A DNA stretch of 64,000 bases, from assembly GCF_036345995.1 (NCBI RefSeq), contig NZ_CP107796.1, forward strand, positions 3,100,001-3,164,000. The letters are read 5' to 3'. Shown one piece after another: positions 1-9,026 of the stretch. The position numbers and the translations under genes are program-made. The DNA comes from Streptomyces sp. NBC_00557. Its GTDB lineage: Bacteria > Actinomycetota > Actinomycetes > Streptomycetales > Streptomycetaceae. Position 1 is the first letter of the stretch. The number at the start of each line of letters is the position of its first letter. Under the pieces are notes generated by a model. It had not been told where the DNA came from. It did no database searches and saw only the letters and a list, made by a program, of their open reading frames with translations.

Positions 1-72
1 CCGGTGGGGGCCCAGGGCGCGGTGGCCCGGTGGGGGTCCGGGGCGCGGTGGTCCCGGTGGCGGGCGGCGGTG
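1..72. repeat. GC-rich tandem repeat, 26-bp unit, at left window edge
   Basis: Two copies of a 26-bp unit (1-26 and 27-52), both beginning CCGGTGGGGG and differing at a few positions, are followed after one extra base by a partial third copy to about 72. The array may continue left of the window. I cannot tell whether it is intergenic or the end of a gene cut by the edge. The rest of 73-161 shows only the ribosome binding site of the next gene. Confidence 0.5.
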
Positions 73-161
73 CCGGGTAATTCCGGCGACGGCGGCGGCC
101 CCTGTCCCGTACATTCGCCGTTCGCGGCGACGGAGCCGGACGGTGAGGGGGAGGAAACCGG

Positions 162-878
162 ATGAGCACGTTCCTGATCGGTGGCGGCTGGGACACGGCG
201 GAGGTGTACGAGCCGTTCGTCCGCGCGGCCGGAGGGGACCGGCGGATCGGGTGCCTGATCGTCGACGAGGGGGACGGGGCCGCGCAGTTCGAGCGGTATG
301 CCGGAGCGCTGCGGAAGGCGGGGGCGGACACGCCGGTGCCGCTGCTCGTGCCGCTCGGCGGCCGGTTCGAGCCGGAGGCCGCGCTGGAGGGCATCGACGG
401 GCTGCTGGTGTGCGGCGGGCTGACGCCCGCGTACCAGGAGGCGCTCGCCGGCTGCCTGCGGCGGCTGCCGGAGCTGCTCGGCGAGCGCGGGATGCCGTAC
501 GCCGGGTTCTCCGCCGGCGCGGCCGTGGCCGCGCGGCACGCCGTGGTCGGCGGCTGGCTGGTGGACGGGGTGCCGGTGTGCCCGGAGGAGACCGGGGAGG
601 ACCTGGCGGAGGTCGAGACCCGGGCGGGACTCGGGCTGGTGCCGTTCGCGGTGGACGTCCACGCCGCCCAGTGGGGGACGCTCCCCCGGCTGATCGCGGT
701 GGTCGCGCGGGGCGCGGCGCCGTACGGGGTCGCCGTGGACGAGAACACCCTGCTGGAGGTGGCGGACGGCCGGGCCCGGGTGACGGGGACGGGCCGCGCC
801 CACGTCGTACGGCCGGGCGGCGGCGGAGCCGTCCTCGTGCGCTCCCACCGCGCCGGGGAGTCGTTCCCCGTCGAGTAG
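162..878 (+). CDS. Peptidase S51 / class I glutamine amidotransferase-like protein
   Basis: The 238-residue protein has the fold signature of the peptidase E / cyanophycinase (S51) group. An N-terminal beta strand carries LIGGGW (residues 5-10), a CGG turn lies at 84-86, and a nucleophile elbow GFSAGAA puts the probable catalytic Ser at 117. These enzymes use a Ser-His-Glu/Asp arrangement to cleave Asp-containing peptides, but many Streptomyces members have no known substrate. The ATG follows a strong purine-rich site (GGGGGAGG, about 150-157). No signal peptide is seen, so it is probably cytoplasmic. It stands alone and is convergent with the next gene. The family is fairly sure; the substrate is unknown. 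Confidence 0.75.
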   Translation: MSTFLIGGGWDTAEVYEPFVRAAGGDRRIGCLIVDEGDGAAQFERYAGALRKAGADTPVPLLVPLGGRFEPEAALEGIDGLLVCGGLTPAYQEALAGCLRRLPELLGERGMPYAGFSAGAAVAARHAVVGGWLVDGVPVCPEETGEDLAEVETRAGLGLVPFAVDVHAAQWGTLPRLIAVVARGAAPYGVAVDENTLLEVADGRARVTGTGRAHVVRPGGGGAVLVRSHRAGESFPVE

Positions 879-967
879 GACCCGGCGTCCGGCAGCGCCG
901 CTCGGCTGAGCCGCGCCGCTCGGCTGCGCCGTGCCGCACCCCGGCCCGCCGCCTCACCGGTCCTGGA

Positions 968-2008
968 TCAGATCGTCGCCGTGTCGATCACGAAGCGGTA
1001 GCGGACGTCGCTGGCGAGCACCCGCTCGTACGCCTCGTTGATCTGGCCGGCGCTGATCAGCTCGATCTCGGCGCCCAGGTTGTGCTCGGCGCAGAAGTCG
1101 AGCATCTCCTGGGTCTCGGCGATGCCGCCGATCATCGAGCCGGCGAGGGTCTTGCGGCCGCCGATCACCGAGAACAGGTTGAGGGAGATGGGCTCCTCGG
1201 GGGCGCCCACGTTCACCAGCGCGCCGTCCACCTTCAGCAGCGACAGCAGTGCGCCGAAGTCCATCGGCGCCGAGACGGTGGAGAGGATCAGGTCGAAGGT
1301 GCCGGCCAGCTCCTCGAAGGTCTTCGGGTCGCTGGTGGCGTGGTAGTGGTCGGCGCCCAGCTTCAGGCCGTCGTCCTTCTTGCGCAGGGACTGCGACAGG
1401 ACGGTGACCTCGGCGCCCATCGCGTGCGCGATCTTGACGGCCATGTGGCCGAGGCCGCCGAGGCCGACGACGGCGACCTTCTTGCCGGGGCCGGCGTTCC
1501 AGTGCCTGAGCGGCGAGTAGGTGGTGATGCCGGCGCACAGCAGCGGGGCCGCCACGTCCAGGGACAGGCCGTCCGGGATGCGCACGACGTAGTTCTCGTC
1601 GACGACGATCTTCTCGGAGTAGCCGCCGTAGGTGGGCTTGCCGTCCCTGCCGACGGCGTTGTACGTGCCGACCATGCCCTTGACGCAGAACTGCTCCAGG
1701 CCGTTGCGGCAGTTCTCGCACTCGCGGCAGGAGTCGACCATGCAGCCGACGCCGACGCGGTCGCCGACGGCGAACTTCGTCACACCGGGGCCGACCTCGG
1801 AGACGACGCCCGCGATCTCGTGGCCCGGGACCATCGGGAAGATCGCCTCGCCCCAGCCCTCGCGGGCCTGGTGGATGTCGGAGTGGCAGATGCCGGCGAA
1901 CTTGATGTCGATCAGGACGTCGAACTCGCCGACCGCGCGTCGCTCGATGGTCGTCCGCTCCAGCGGAGCCTTCGCGGCGGGGGCGGCGTACGCAGCAACA
2001 GTGGTCAT
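968..2008 (-). CDS. Zinc-dependent NAD(P)-dependent alcohol dehydrogenase (YahK/CAD type)
   Basis: Medium-chain dehydrogenase of 346 residues, the usual family length. Catalytic zinc ligands are Cys41 (GICHSD), His63 in GHEIAG and Cys158. The structural zinc lobe has Cys94, 97, 100 and 108. The Rossmann motif GLGGLG is at 182-187. This pattern is typical of the YahK / cinnamyl-alcohol-dehydrogenase branch, which reduces aldehydes with NADPH. The natural substrate cannot be read from sequence. The ATG has AGGAGA upstream at good spacing. The gene is divergent from a MmyB-type regulator at 2178, an arrangement that suggests regulation by that neighbour. Confidence 0.9.
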   Translation of the reverse strand: MTTVAAYAAPAAKAPLERTTIERRAVGEFDVLIDIKFAGICHSDIHQAREGWGEAIFPMVPGHEIAGVVSEVGPGVTKFAVGDRVGVGCMVDSCRECENCRNGLEQFCVKGMVGTYNAVGRDGKPTYGGYSEKIVVDENYVVRIPDGLSLDVAAPLLCAGITTYSPLRHWNAGPGKKVAVVGLGGLGHMAVKIAHAMGAEVTVLSQSLRKKDDGLKLGADHYHATSDPKTFEELAGTFDLILSTVSAPMDFGALLSLLKVDGALVNVGAPEEPISLNLFSVIGGRKTLAGSMIGGIAETQEMLDFCAEHNLGAEIELISAGQINEAYERVLASDVRYRFVIDTATI

Positions 2009-2177
2009 GCCGGGTTCTCCTAGCAGGTGGTCCGTGCCCAGCCGCCTTCCGGCCGGGTACGCGGTCCAGCCTGCCCCGGTCCGCGAGGCTCACCCAGACC
2101 ACGCTGTTGCGTACGACCGCCGTGCCTACCACTGGCGGGGTCAGGCTCACGCGCGTACCACCAGGAATACTGGACGT

Positions 2178-3089
2178 ATGGAACGAAGGGACTCGGCGCA
2201 GGAAGCCATGGCCACCGCAGGGCACGCACTGGACCGGCGGGCCGAGCTGAGCGAGTTCCTGCGCAGCCGGCGGGCCCGGCTGAAGCCGGAGGACGTGGGC
2301 CTGCCGGAGTTCGGGCGGCGCCGGCGGGTGCCGGGGCTGCGGCGCGAGGAGCTGGCGCAGCTGGCCGGCGTGTCGGTGGCGTACTACACGCGCCTGGAGC
2401 AGGGCAACGGGCGGAACGTCTCGGCGGAGGTGCTGGACGCGATCGCGCGGGCGCTGAGGCTGTCGGACGCCGAGCACGCGCATCTGACGCATCTGGCCAA
2501 GCCGAAGTCGCACAAGAAGAAGCCCGCGGCACGGCAGCAGCAGGTCCGCGTCGCGCTGCGGCAGCTGCTGGACACCATGGACGGCGTGCCGGCGTACGTC
2601 GTGGGGCGCCGGGCGGAGATCCTCGCCTGGAACCGCATGGCGGCGGCGCTCTTCGGCGACTGGGCGGAGCTGCCGCCGGCGGAGCGGAACTGGGCGCGGC
2701 TGACGTTTCTGCGGCCGGACTACCGGGAGCTGTTCGTCGAGTGGGAGCAGAAGGCGATCGACATCGTCTGCGCCCTGCGCATGGACGCGGGCTGCCACCC
2801 GGACGACCCGAAGCTGTCGGCGCTGGTGGGTGAGCTCTCGGTCAAGAGCGAGGAGTTCCGCCGGCTGTGGGCGACGCACGACGTCAAGGAGAAGAACCAC
2901 GGCCTCAAGCGTCTGCACCATCCGCTGGTGGGCGACCTCTCGCTGCACTTCGAGTCGTTCCGGCTGACGGACGACTCGGAGCAGTCCCTGGTCACGTATC
3001 ACGCCGAGCCGGGTTCGCCGTCCGCCGACTCCCTGCGGCTGCTGGCCAGCTGGGGCACGGACGCGGCCCGCGCGGTGCCTTCGTCCTGA
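2178..3089 (+). CDS. XRE-family regulator with MmyB-like ligand-binding domain
   Basis: The 303-residue protein has an N-terminal helix-turn-helix (about residues 25-90, including GLRREELAQLAGVSVAYYTRLEQG) and a C-terminal MmyB-like domain (about 110-280). That domain binds a lipid-like ligand in structurally studied relatives. Such genes commonly sit divergently beside the oxidoreductase they regulate, here the alcohol dehydrogenase at 2008. I chose ATG 2178 because the conserved homology starts shortly after it and AATACT (2166-2171) ends six bases before it, indicating a leaderless mRNA. A longer in-frame extension upstream lacks domain content. It ends next to a perfect bidirectional terminator. 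Confidence 0.88.
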   Translation: MERRDSAQEAMATAGHALDRRAELSEFLRSRRARLKPEDVGLPEFGRRRRVPGLRREELAQLAGVSVAYYTRLEQGNGRNVSAEVLDAIARALRLSDAEHAHLTHLAKPKSHKKKPAARQQQVRVALRQLLDTMDGVPAYVVGRRAEILAWNRMAAALFGDWAELPPAERNWARLTFLRPDYRELFVEWEQKAIDIVCALRMDAGCHPDDPKLSALVGELSVKSEEFRRLWATHDVKEKNHGLKRLHHPLVGDLSLHFESFRLTDDSEQSLVTYHAEPGSPSADSLRLLASWGTDAARAVPSS

Positions 3090-3094
3090 CAGCC

Positions 3095-3134
3095 GTGAGG
3101 GGCACCCGGAGCCCGTGCTCCGGGTGCCCCTCAC
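3095..3134. terminator. Bidirectional terminator between XRE regulator and S8 protease
   Basis: Perfect 18-bp inverted repeat (3095-3112 with 3117-3134) around a 4-nt loop, lying between two convergent stop codons. It has no long T-tract, as is common for Streptomyces terminators. Confidence 0.85.
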
Positions 3135-3156
3135 CTCACGCGGCGGGCGCTGCGGC

Positions 3157-6100
3157 TCACTTGCCGAAGTACGCGTCGTAGATCGTGATCTTCGACGTGT
3201 TGCCCTTCTTGTCGGTGATCTCGGAGCGGAAGGAGACGGACTTGCCCTTCGCCGGGTTCTTCACCGTGATCTTCCCGCCGCGGACGTCGACCTTCTTGAA
3301 GGTCTTGCCGTCGTAGGAGACGTACACGGTCAGGGACTTGAGGTTGCCGCCGGCTGCGGCGCCCTCGACGGTGACCGGGAAGGTGACCGTCCGCCCGGCC
3401 GGGACCGTGCTGTCCAGGCCGGTCGCGGCGCCGTAGTGCAGCGCGGAGGCGGGGAGCTGGACGGCGCCGGAGACCTTCTTGGAGCGGAAGGTCCAGGCGG
3501 CGTCGATCCGCGAGGACGCCCGGGCGACCTTCGCCGAGCGGGTGACCGAGGTGGTCAGCCGGTACGCGGCGTCCCCGGCCGGGACCTTGAACGTCGCGTC
3601 GCCGAGCAGCGGGTCCTCGTTGGAGCCGACCTTGGTGCCGTCGCGGTACAGGGTCGTGCGCACCGAGGTGAACTCCGAGTACCCGGGGTGCCTGACGGAG
3701 TCGGCGAACAGCGGCAGCGAGCCGTAGATGTCGTTGCCGTCGCGGAACAGGCCGAGGTCCTTGCCGACGTGCGGGCCGAAGACGGCGGTGTTCACGGTCC
3801 TGGTGTAGCTGTGACCGGCCTTGAAGGAGGACTCCCCGACCGAGTATCCGGCGTCGGCGATGGGGAATCCGTCCTGGTCCCTGCCGCCGTACTGGGTGAA
3901 GTCCAGGTTCCACAGGACCCCGCCGGCCGTGGACAGGTGCAGGGTGCGGGTGCCGGGCAGCTTCTGCGCGATGTCGATGGAGGAGGCGCCCACGCTGTCG
4001 GGGAGCCAGCCGACGGCGCTGATCGAGCCGGTCTTGCCGCCTGCGGAGGCACCGAGGCGGGCCTTGACGGTGGCCAGTTCACTCGCCTTGTAGTGCTTGG
4101 TGTAGCCAGTGGCGAGCTGCCGGACCGGGCCGCCGGAGGTGACGTCGTACTCCTCGCTCGCGCCCTTGGTCCAGTGGGCGTCCCACTGCTGCAACAGCCG
4201 GCCGGCGGGCAGCTTCGGACCGATGTGGGCGGTGCGGAAGTTCTTGTACGAGTCGAGGAACCAGCTGTAGGTGTAGGTGGCGTCGCCGCTGGTGATCTGG
4301 TAGCCGGGGCAGGCGAACTGCGATGTCGCGCCCGTGGCCGGGACGGTGATGTCGACCGGCCGGGCCTTGCGCGCGTCGATCGTGATGGTCTGCTTCTTGG
4401 TGACGGTCAGCGACGGCTGGGCGATCCAGTCGACGCCCTTGACGCCGTCCTTGTCCACGGAGACGGCCGAGTTGAGGATGTAGGTGCCCTTGGGCAGGCG
4501 CGCCTTCACCGTGCCGGACGGGTCGTACGGGCTCACGTCCGTGCCGCTCCCGAGGCCGGAGAGGCCGGCGAGGTCGGCGGTGTAGTACTTCGCGGGCTTG
4601 CCACCCCGGTTGACGACCTTCAGCGTGACGTCGTACGACTCCACCTCGCGCTGCACCGCGGCGCCCGTGCGGACCGTCTGGCCGGCGCCGGTCGCGGTCA
4701 CGTACGCGGAGTAGGCGCCGTCGAGGGTGCCGCCCAGCTTGGTGTTGGCGGTGAGGGCGACGGAGGCCTTGCCGTGCGCCGGCACGGTCAGCCGGGTCGC
4801 GCCGAGCGTGAAGAAGCCGGCCGGCGCCGCGTGGCCCTTGGGGTCGAGGCCGGTGCTGCTCAGGGTGAGCGTGACGTCCTTGTCGCCGAGGTTGCGGTAG
4901 GTCACCTTCCTGGTGACCGGCTTGTCGTCGGTGTGCGGCCACTGCTGCACGCCGAAGCTCACCGACACCGGGTCGGCGATGACGGTCTGCTGGTAGGCCT
5001 TGTCCACCGCGATACGGCCCGCGCCCTGCTGGTACGGCGTGTAGTTGCCGCCCTTGGCGGAGCCGGTCAGCGCGCCCTTCAGCTCGGCGTAGCCCCAGTC
5101 GGGGTGCTCCTGCTTCAGGATCGCGGCGGCGCCGGCGACGTGCGGGGTGGCCATCGAGGTGCCGGAGATGGTCAGGTAGCCCTCGGGCTTCTCGCCGACC
5201 TCCTGGTCGATGACGCTGCCCTTGGCCGCGGCGGCGGTGATGTCCACGCCGGGGGCGGTGACGTCGGGCTTGATCGCGCCGTCGCCGATCCGCGGGCCGG
5301 TGGAGGAGAAGTCGGCGAGCCTGTCCTTCTTGTCGACGGCGCCGACGGTGAGTGCGGCGTCCGCGCTGCCCGGTGAACCGATCGACTGGGGGCCGTCGTT
5401 GCCCGCGGCGATCGCGAACAGGATGCCCTTGGTGGCGGAGAGCTTGTTGACCTCGGCCTCGAGCGGGTCGATGCCGGGGCTGTCGTAGCCGCCGAGGCTG
5501 AGGTTGACGACGGAGGCGCCCTGCGAGGCCGCCCACTCCATGCCGGCGAGGATGCCGGAGTCGTCGCCGGAGCCGGTGTCGTCCAGCACCTTGCCGTTGA
5601 GGATCCTGGCGTCCGGGGCCACACCCTTGTACTTGCCGCCCGACTTGGCGCCGGTGCCCGCCACGATGGAGGCGACGTGGGTGCCGTGCCCGTAGTGGTC
5701 GGTGGCGTCGGCGGCGGAGGTGAAGTTCTTGGAGGCGATCACCTGGTCCTTGAGGTCCGGGTGGCTGGTGTCCACGCCGGTGTCCAGGACGGCGACCTTC
5801 ACGCCCTTGCCGGTGTAGCCGGCCTTCCATGCGACCGGCGCGCCGATCTGCGGCACGGACTTGTCGAGGGAGGCCTTGCGGACGCCGTCGAGCCAGACGT
5901 GCGCGATGCCGGAGGCGGCCCGGCCGCCGTCGGTGACGGCGTGCCAGAGCGCGGCGGTGTCCCTGACCGGTGTCTGCACGGCGTCGGCGTCGAGGGCGCT
6001 CAGGCTGCGCCGCAGATGACTCGCGTTCCGGACGCCGGCCTTGGCGGAGGCGGCGGAGCCGCGGTAGCCGACGATGACCTTCAGGCCGTCCTTCTGGGCC

Positions 6101-6459
6101 CGGCGGGTGGCGGCCTTGTTCAGTTCGGTGACGTCGAACAGGCGCTGGTCCAGCGTGCCGGAGGCGACCAGGTGGGCCGCGTCGACCGGGACGACCAGCG
6201 TGTGGCCCTCGGTCCGGCGGACCTGGAAGGGTATGTGCTCGCGGCCCTTGGCCCGCTGCAGGCCGACGATCCGGCCCTTGGCGTCGAGGGCGACGCGGTC
6301 TCCGGTGATCAGGGTGACATGGGTCTTCGCGATGAGCGCGGAGGCGGCGGTGCGCTCCGCGGGCTTCGCCGACGCCGGGCTGGTCATACCCGCTGCGAGA
6401 GCGACGGCTGCGGCCGTGGCCACGGTGGCCGCGGCAGCCCTTTTCACTTGTCTGCGCAA
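3157..6459 (-). CDS. Secreted subtilisin-like (S8) serine protease, 1100 aa
   Basis: Residues 1-32 form a signal peptide (basic start, Ala-rich core, ASA cleavage region). A propeptide-like region precedes the S8 catalytic domain. The triad is readable: Asp226 in VAVLDTGVD, His258 in GHGTHV, and Ser435 in GTSMATPHVAG, with oxyanion Asn353 in AAGND. About 640 residues of beta-rich C-terminal region follow, probably sandwich domains for substrate or wall binding. The TTG start at 6459 is preceded by GGGGGAG at good spacing; a GTG four codons later is the alternative. An exported broad-specificity protease is likely. It is monocistronic. Confidence 0.92.
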   Translation of the reverse strand: MRRQVKRAAAATVATAAAVALAAGMTSPASAKPAERTAASALIAKTHVTLITGDRVALDAKGRIVGLQRAKGREHIPFQVRRTEGHTLVVPVDAAHLVASGTLDQRLFDVTELNKAATRRAQKDGLKVIVGYRGSAASAKAGVRNASHLRRSLSALDADAVQTPVRDTAALWHAVTDGGRAASGIAHVWLDGVRKASLDKSVPQIGAPVAWKAGYTGKGVKVAVLDTGVDTSHPDLKDQVIASKNFTSAADATDHYGHGTHVASIVAGTGAKSGGKYKGVAPDARILNGKVLDDTGSGDDSGILAGMEWAASQGASVVNLSLGGYDSPGIDPLEAEVNKLSATKGILFAIAAGNDGPQSIGSPGSADAALTVGAVDKKDRLADFSSTGPRIGDGAIKPDVTAPGVDITAAAAKGSVIDQEVGEKPEGYLTISGTSMATPHVAGAAAILKQEHPDWGYAELKGALTGSAKGGNYTPYQQGAGRIAVDKAYQQTVIADPVSVSFGVQQWPHTDDKPVTRKVTYRNLGDKDVTLTLSSTGLDPKGHAAPAGFFTLGATRLTVPAHGKASVALTANTKLGGTLDGAYSAYVTATGAGQTVRTGAAVQREVESYDVTLKVVNRGGKPAKYYTADLAGLSGLGSGTDVSPYDPSGTVKARLPKGTYILNSAVSVDKDGVKGVDWIAQPSLTVTKKQTITIDARKARPVDITVPATGATSQFACPGYQITSGDATYTYSWFLDSYKNFRTAHIGPKLPAGRLLQQWDAHWTKGASEEYDVTSGGPVRQLATGYTKHYKASELATVKARLGASAGGKTGSISAVGWLPDSVGASSIDIAQKLPGTRTLHLSTAGGVLWNLDFTQYGGRDQDGFPIADAGYSVGESSFKAGHSYTRTVNTAVFGPHVGKDLGLFRDGNDIYGSLPLFADSVRHPGYSEFTSVRTTLYRDGTKVGSNEDPLLGDATFKVPAGDAAYRLTTSVTRSAKVARASSRIDAAWTFRSKKVSGAVQLPASALHYGAATGLDSTVPAGRTVTFPVTVEGAAAGGNLKSLTVYVSYDGKTFKKVDVRGGKITVKNPAKGKSVSFRSEITDKKGNTSKITIYDAYFGK

Positions 6460-6689
6460 GTTCTCCCCCTGGAGATGAGGTACCGGGTGAATTCCCCGTT
6501 CACCCGGCCGGGGGGTGGACTCGTACGCATATACGACAACCCCCCGGGATCACGCAGTATGCCGGGGGGTGATCAGACGGCTCAACAGATGAGAGGACGG
6601 TAAGAAAGAGTGACGGGAAACTGTTACGCCGCCTGCGGGCCACCGTTACACAACCGCGAAGTGGGCGGACCGCGGGCGGTGTTGAGGCG

Positions 6690-7373
6690 TCAGGCGCCGG
6701 CGTTCTCCCTCACCGTCATCCTGCCCTTGCGGATGGTGGCCAGGCGCGGGGCCTTCCGCGCGATCGCGGAGTCGTGGGTGACCATGACGAAGGTCAACCC
6801 GTGCGCCTTCCACAGGCGTTCGAGCACGTCCATGATCTCGTCCCGCATGCCCTCGTCGAGGTTGCCGGTCGGTTCGTCGGCGAGCAGCACCTTGGGCTTC
6901 TTGACGACGGCCCGGGCGATGGCGACGCGCTGCTGCTGGCCTCCGGACATCTCGCCGGGGAGATGGTGCAGGCGTTCGCCGAGCCCGACGGAGTGCAGGG
7001 CCTCCGCGGCGAGTTCGCGGCGTTCCCCGGCCTTGATGCCGAGGGGGACGAGGGCCGTCTCCACGTTCTCCTGGGCGGTGAGCGTGGGGATGAGGTTGAA
7101 GGACTGGAAGACGAAGCCGATGTTCTCGCTGCGGACCCTGGTCAGCCGGGCCTCGCTGAGCCCGGCCAGGTCGGTGCCGTCCAGCACGACCTCGCCGGAG
7201 GTGGGCCGGTCGAGGCCGCCGAGCATCTGCAGGAGGGTGGACTTTCCGCCGCCGGTGGGACCCTGGATGACGAGCCGGTCCCCGTCGCCGATGGCCAGGT
7301 CCACGCCGTCGAGGGCGTGGACGGTGTCCTTGCCCCTGGTGTAGCGCTTGGTGACGTTTCTGAGTTCGTACAT
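6690..7373 (-). CDS. ABC transporter ATP-binding protein (MacB/LolD type)
   Basis: The 227-residue nucleotide-binding subunit has Walker A GPTGGGKST (38-46), a Q-loop around FVFQSF (88-93), signature MSGGQQQR (142-149), Walker B VLLADEPTG (162-170) and the H-loop in MVTHD. It belongs to the family that partners with FtsX/MacB-type permeases, which here is the gene immediately upstream (45-nt gap). Such pairs export peptides, lipoproteins or drugs, or act as mechanotransmitters. The substrate is unknown. The ATG has AGGAG upstream. Confidence 0.92.
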   Translation of the reverse strand: MYELRNVTKRYTRGKDTVHALDGVDLAIGDGDRLVIQGPTGGGKSTLLQMLGGLDRPTSGEVVLDGTDLAGLSEARLTRVRSENIGFVFQSFNLIPTLTAQENVETALVPLGIKAGERRELAAEALHSVGLGERLHHLPGEMSGGQQQRVAIARAVVKKPKVLLADEPTGNLDEGMRDEIMDVLERLWKAHGLTFVMVTHDSAIARKAPRLATIRKGRMTVRENAGA

Positions 7374-7418
7374 GGTGGCTCCTGGGTGGGTGGGGTTCGG
7401 GGGGCGCGCCGACGCCGG

Positions 7419-8870
7419 CTACTCGACGCGGCGCAGTGCGTCCGCCGGGCGCAGGCGTGAGGCGCGCCAGCCGCCGAACGCGCCCGCGATGAGGCCGCCG
7501 GCCACCGCGAGTCCCACTGCCAGGACGATCGTCGTCACGCTGACCGGAGCCGTGAGAGCGACCTGAAGGGTCTTCGCCGCCGCGCGGCCGGGGCCCCCGA
7601 AGTCCCCGCCTGCGCCGGGACCGCCGCCGAAGCCCCCTCCCGTGGAGCCCAGTTGGGCCTGGAGCGTCGGGCTGACCGCCGTCACCGCGTACGCGCCCGC
7701 GAGGCCGAGGGCGATGCCGAGGACGCCGCCGACCAGGCCGTTGACCATGGCCTCGCCGACCACCTGCCGGGTCACCCGGCCCGACTTCCAGCCCAGCGCC
7801 TTCAGCGTGCCGAACTCGCGGACGCGGCGGGAGACCGCGGAGGAGGTGAGCAGCCCGGCGACGAGGAACGCGGCGACCAGCACCGCGATGGAGAGCCACT
7901 TGCCGACCTTGGTGGCGAGGGAGGAGGCGGTGGACAGGGAGCCGGAGACCGTCTTGGCGAGGTCGGCGGAGGTGGTGACCGTCGTACCGGCGACGTTCTT
8001 CTGGATGGCGCTCTTGACGCTGTCGATCTGCTGCGAGTCGGTCGCCTTGACGTAGATCGTGGTGATCTTGTTCTTCTCGTCGGCGAGGGTCTGCGCCTGC
8101 TTCAGCGGGATGTACAGGTTGGCCGCCGAGTCGCCGCTGTTCGCGGTGGCGATGCCGATCACCGTGAACCTGGTGCCCTTGATGGTGACGGTGGAGCCGA
8201 CCTTGTACTTCTTCTCCTTGGCGTACGCCGAGTCGGCCACGGCCACCTCGGCGTTCGTCTCGGTGGTCCTGAAGGTACGGCCGCTGGTGATCTTCGAGGA
8301 GGTCAGCGGGCCGATCCCGGTATGGGTGACGTCGGTGCCGAACACCGTGAACTGGTTGAGGCCGAAGTCGGCGCCGCCGCCCTTGACCTCGCCCTGCGGC
8401 GCGCCGGTGGCGCCGCCCCGCTGGAACCCTCCGGCGCCGCCGCTCTGCTGGAACTGGCCGCGGGTGAACTGGCCGCTGACCCGGAACACGTTGAGGCTGA
8501 GCCCGCCGACGGCCGATGACACGCCCTTCTGCCCGGCGACCTCGGCGACCGTGGAGGAGGCGAGGGTGGTGAAGCCCTGCACCCGCACCCGGTCGCTGCT
8601 CTGGGTGGACTTGTCGTCGTTGTCGCGCGCCCCGAACTGGAAGCGGGGCTGCTGGGACCCGGCGGCGGCCGGCGTGGCCGCCTTGGTGACCGTCATGTCC
8701 GTACCCAGGCCGTACAGCGACTGCAGGACCTTGTCCTGGGCCTTCCCCATACCGCTGGACACGGAGTTGACCACGATGACCAGCGCGATGCCCAGCGCGA
8801 GGCCGGAGGCGACGACGAGGGCCGCCTTTCTGCGGCGGCGCAGTTCGCGCCTCAGGTAGGTGAAGAACAT
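7419..8870 (-). CDS. FtsX/MacB-family ABC transporter permease
   Basis: The 483-residue membrane protein has one N-terminal transmembrane helix (about residues 18-40), a large extracytoplasmic domain with a Gly/Gln-rich low-complexity stretch, and three C-terminal helices, the classic MacB layout. A second open loop near the C-terminus is also glycine-rich. I prefer ATG 8870 over the in-frame GTG at 8903: neither has a convincing ribosome site, but TAGCTT ends seven bases before 8870, which fits a leaderless mRNA. It forms an operon with the ATPase downstream. Confidence 0.85.
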   Translation of the reverse strand: MFFTYLRRELRRRRKAALVVASGLALGIALVIVVNSVSSGMGKAQDKVLQSLYGLGTDMTVTKAATPAAAGSQQPRFQFGARDNDDKSTQSSDRVRVQGFTTLASSTVAEVAGQKGVSSAVGGLSLNVFRVSGQFTRGQFQQSGGAGGFQRGGATGAPQGEVKGGGADFGLNQFTVFGTDVTHTGIGPLTSSKITSGRTFRTTETNAEVAVADSAYAKEKKYKVGSTVTIKGTRFTVIGIATANSGDSAANLYIPLKQAQTLADEKNKITTIYVKATDSQQIDSVKSAIQKNVAGTTVTTSADLAKTVSGSLSTASSLATKVGKWLSIAVLVAAFLVAGLLTSSAVSRRVREFGTLKALGWKSGRVTRQVVGEAMVNGLVGGVLGIALGLAGAYAVTAVSPTLQAQLGSTGGGFGGGPGAGGDFGGPGRAAAKTLQVALTAPVSVTTIVLAVGLAVAGGLIAGAFGGWRASRLRPADALRRVE

Positions 8871-8977
8871 GGCCTGCAAGCTAGGGACGGACCCTGACGA
8901 CACGCTAAGGCCGGAATAAGAGATGCATGAGAAGGCTCACGGGCGCGCCGGCGAAGGCTCGGCGGTCCCCGGAAACA

Positions 8978-9007
8978 CCGGTGCCGCCCTCGCGGGGGCG
9001 GCACCGG
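8978..9007 (-). terminator. Terminator of L,D-transpeptidase gene
   Basis: 12-bp stem (8978-8989 with 8996-9007) just after the stop at 9027 on the minus strand, followed on that strand by TGTTTCC. Confidence 0.75.
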
Positions 9008-9026
9008 CGAAGCTGTGGACGGGCTG

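Noticed and set aside
143..2023. Long plus-strand frame spanning the S51 gene and the antisense of the alcohol dehydrogenase
   Set aside because: It covers two clearly real genes in other frames and has no recognisable domain.
3115..5376. Long open frame on the plus strand opposite the S8 protease gene
   Set aside because: It is antisense to a protease with a full catalytic triad and reads as Arg/Gly/Val-rich noise typical of GC-rich shadow frames.
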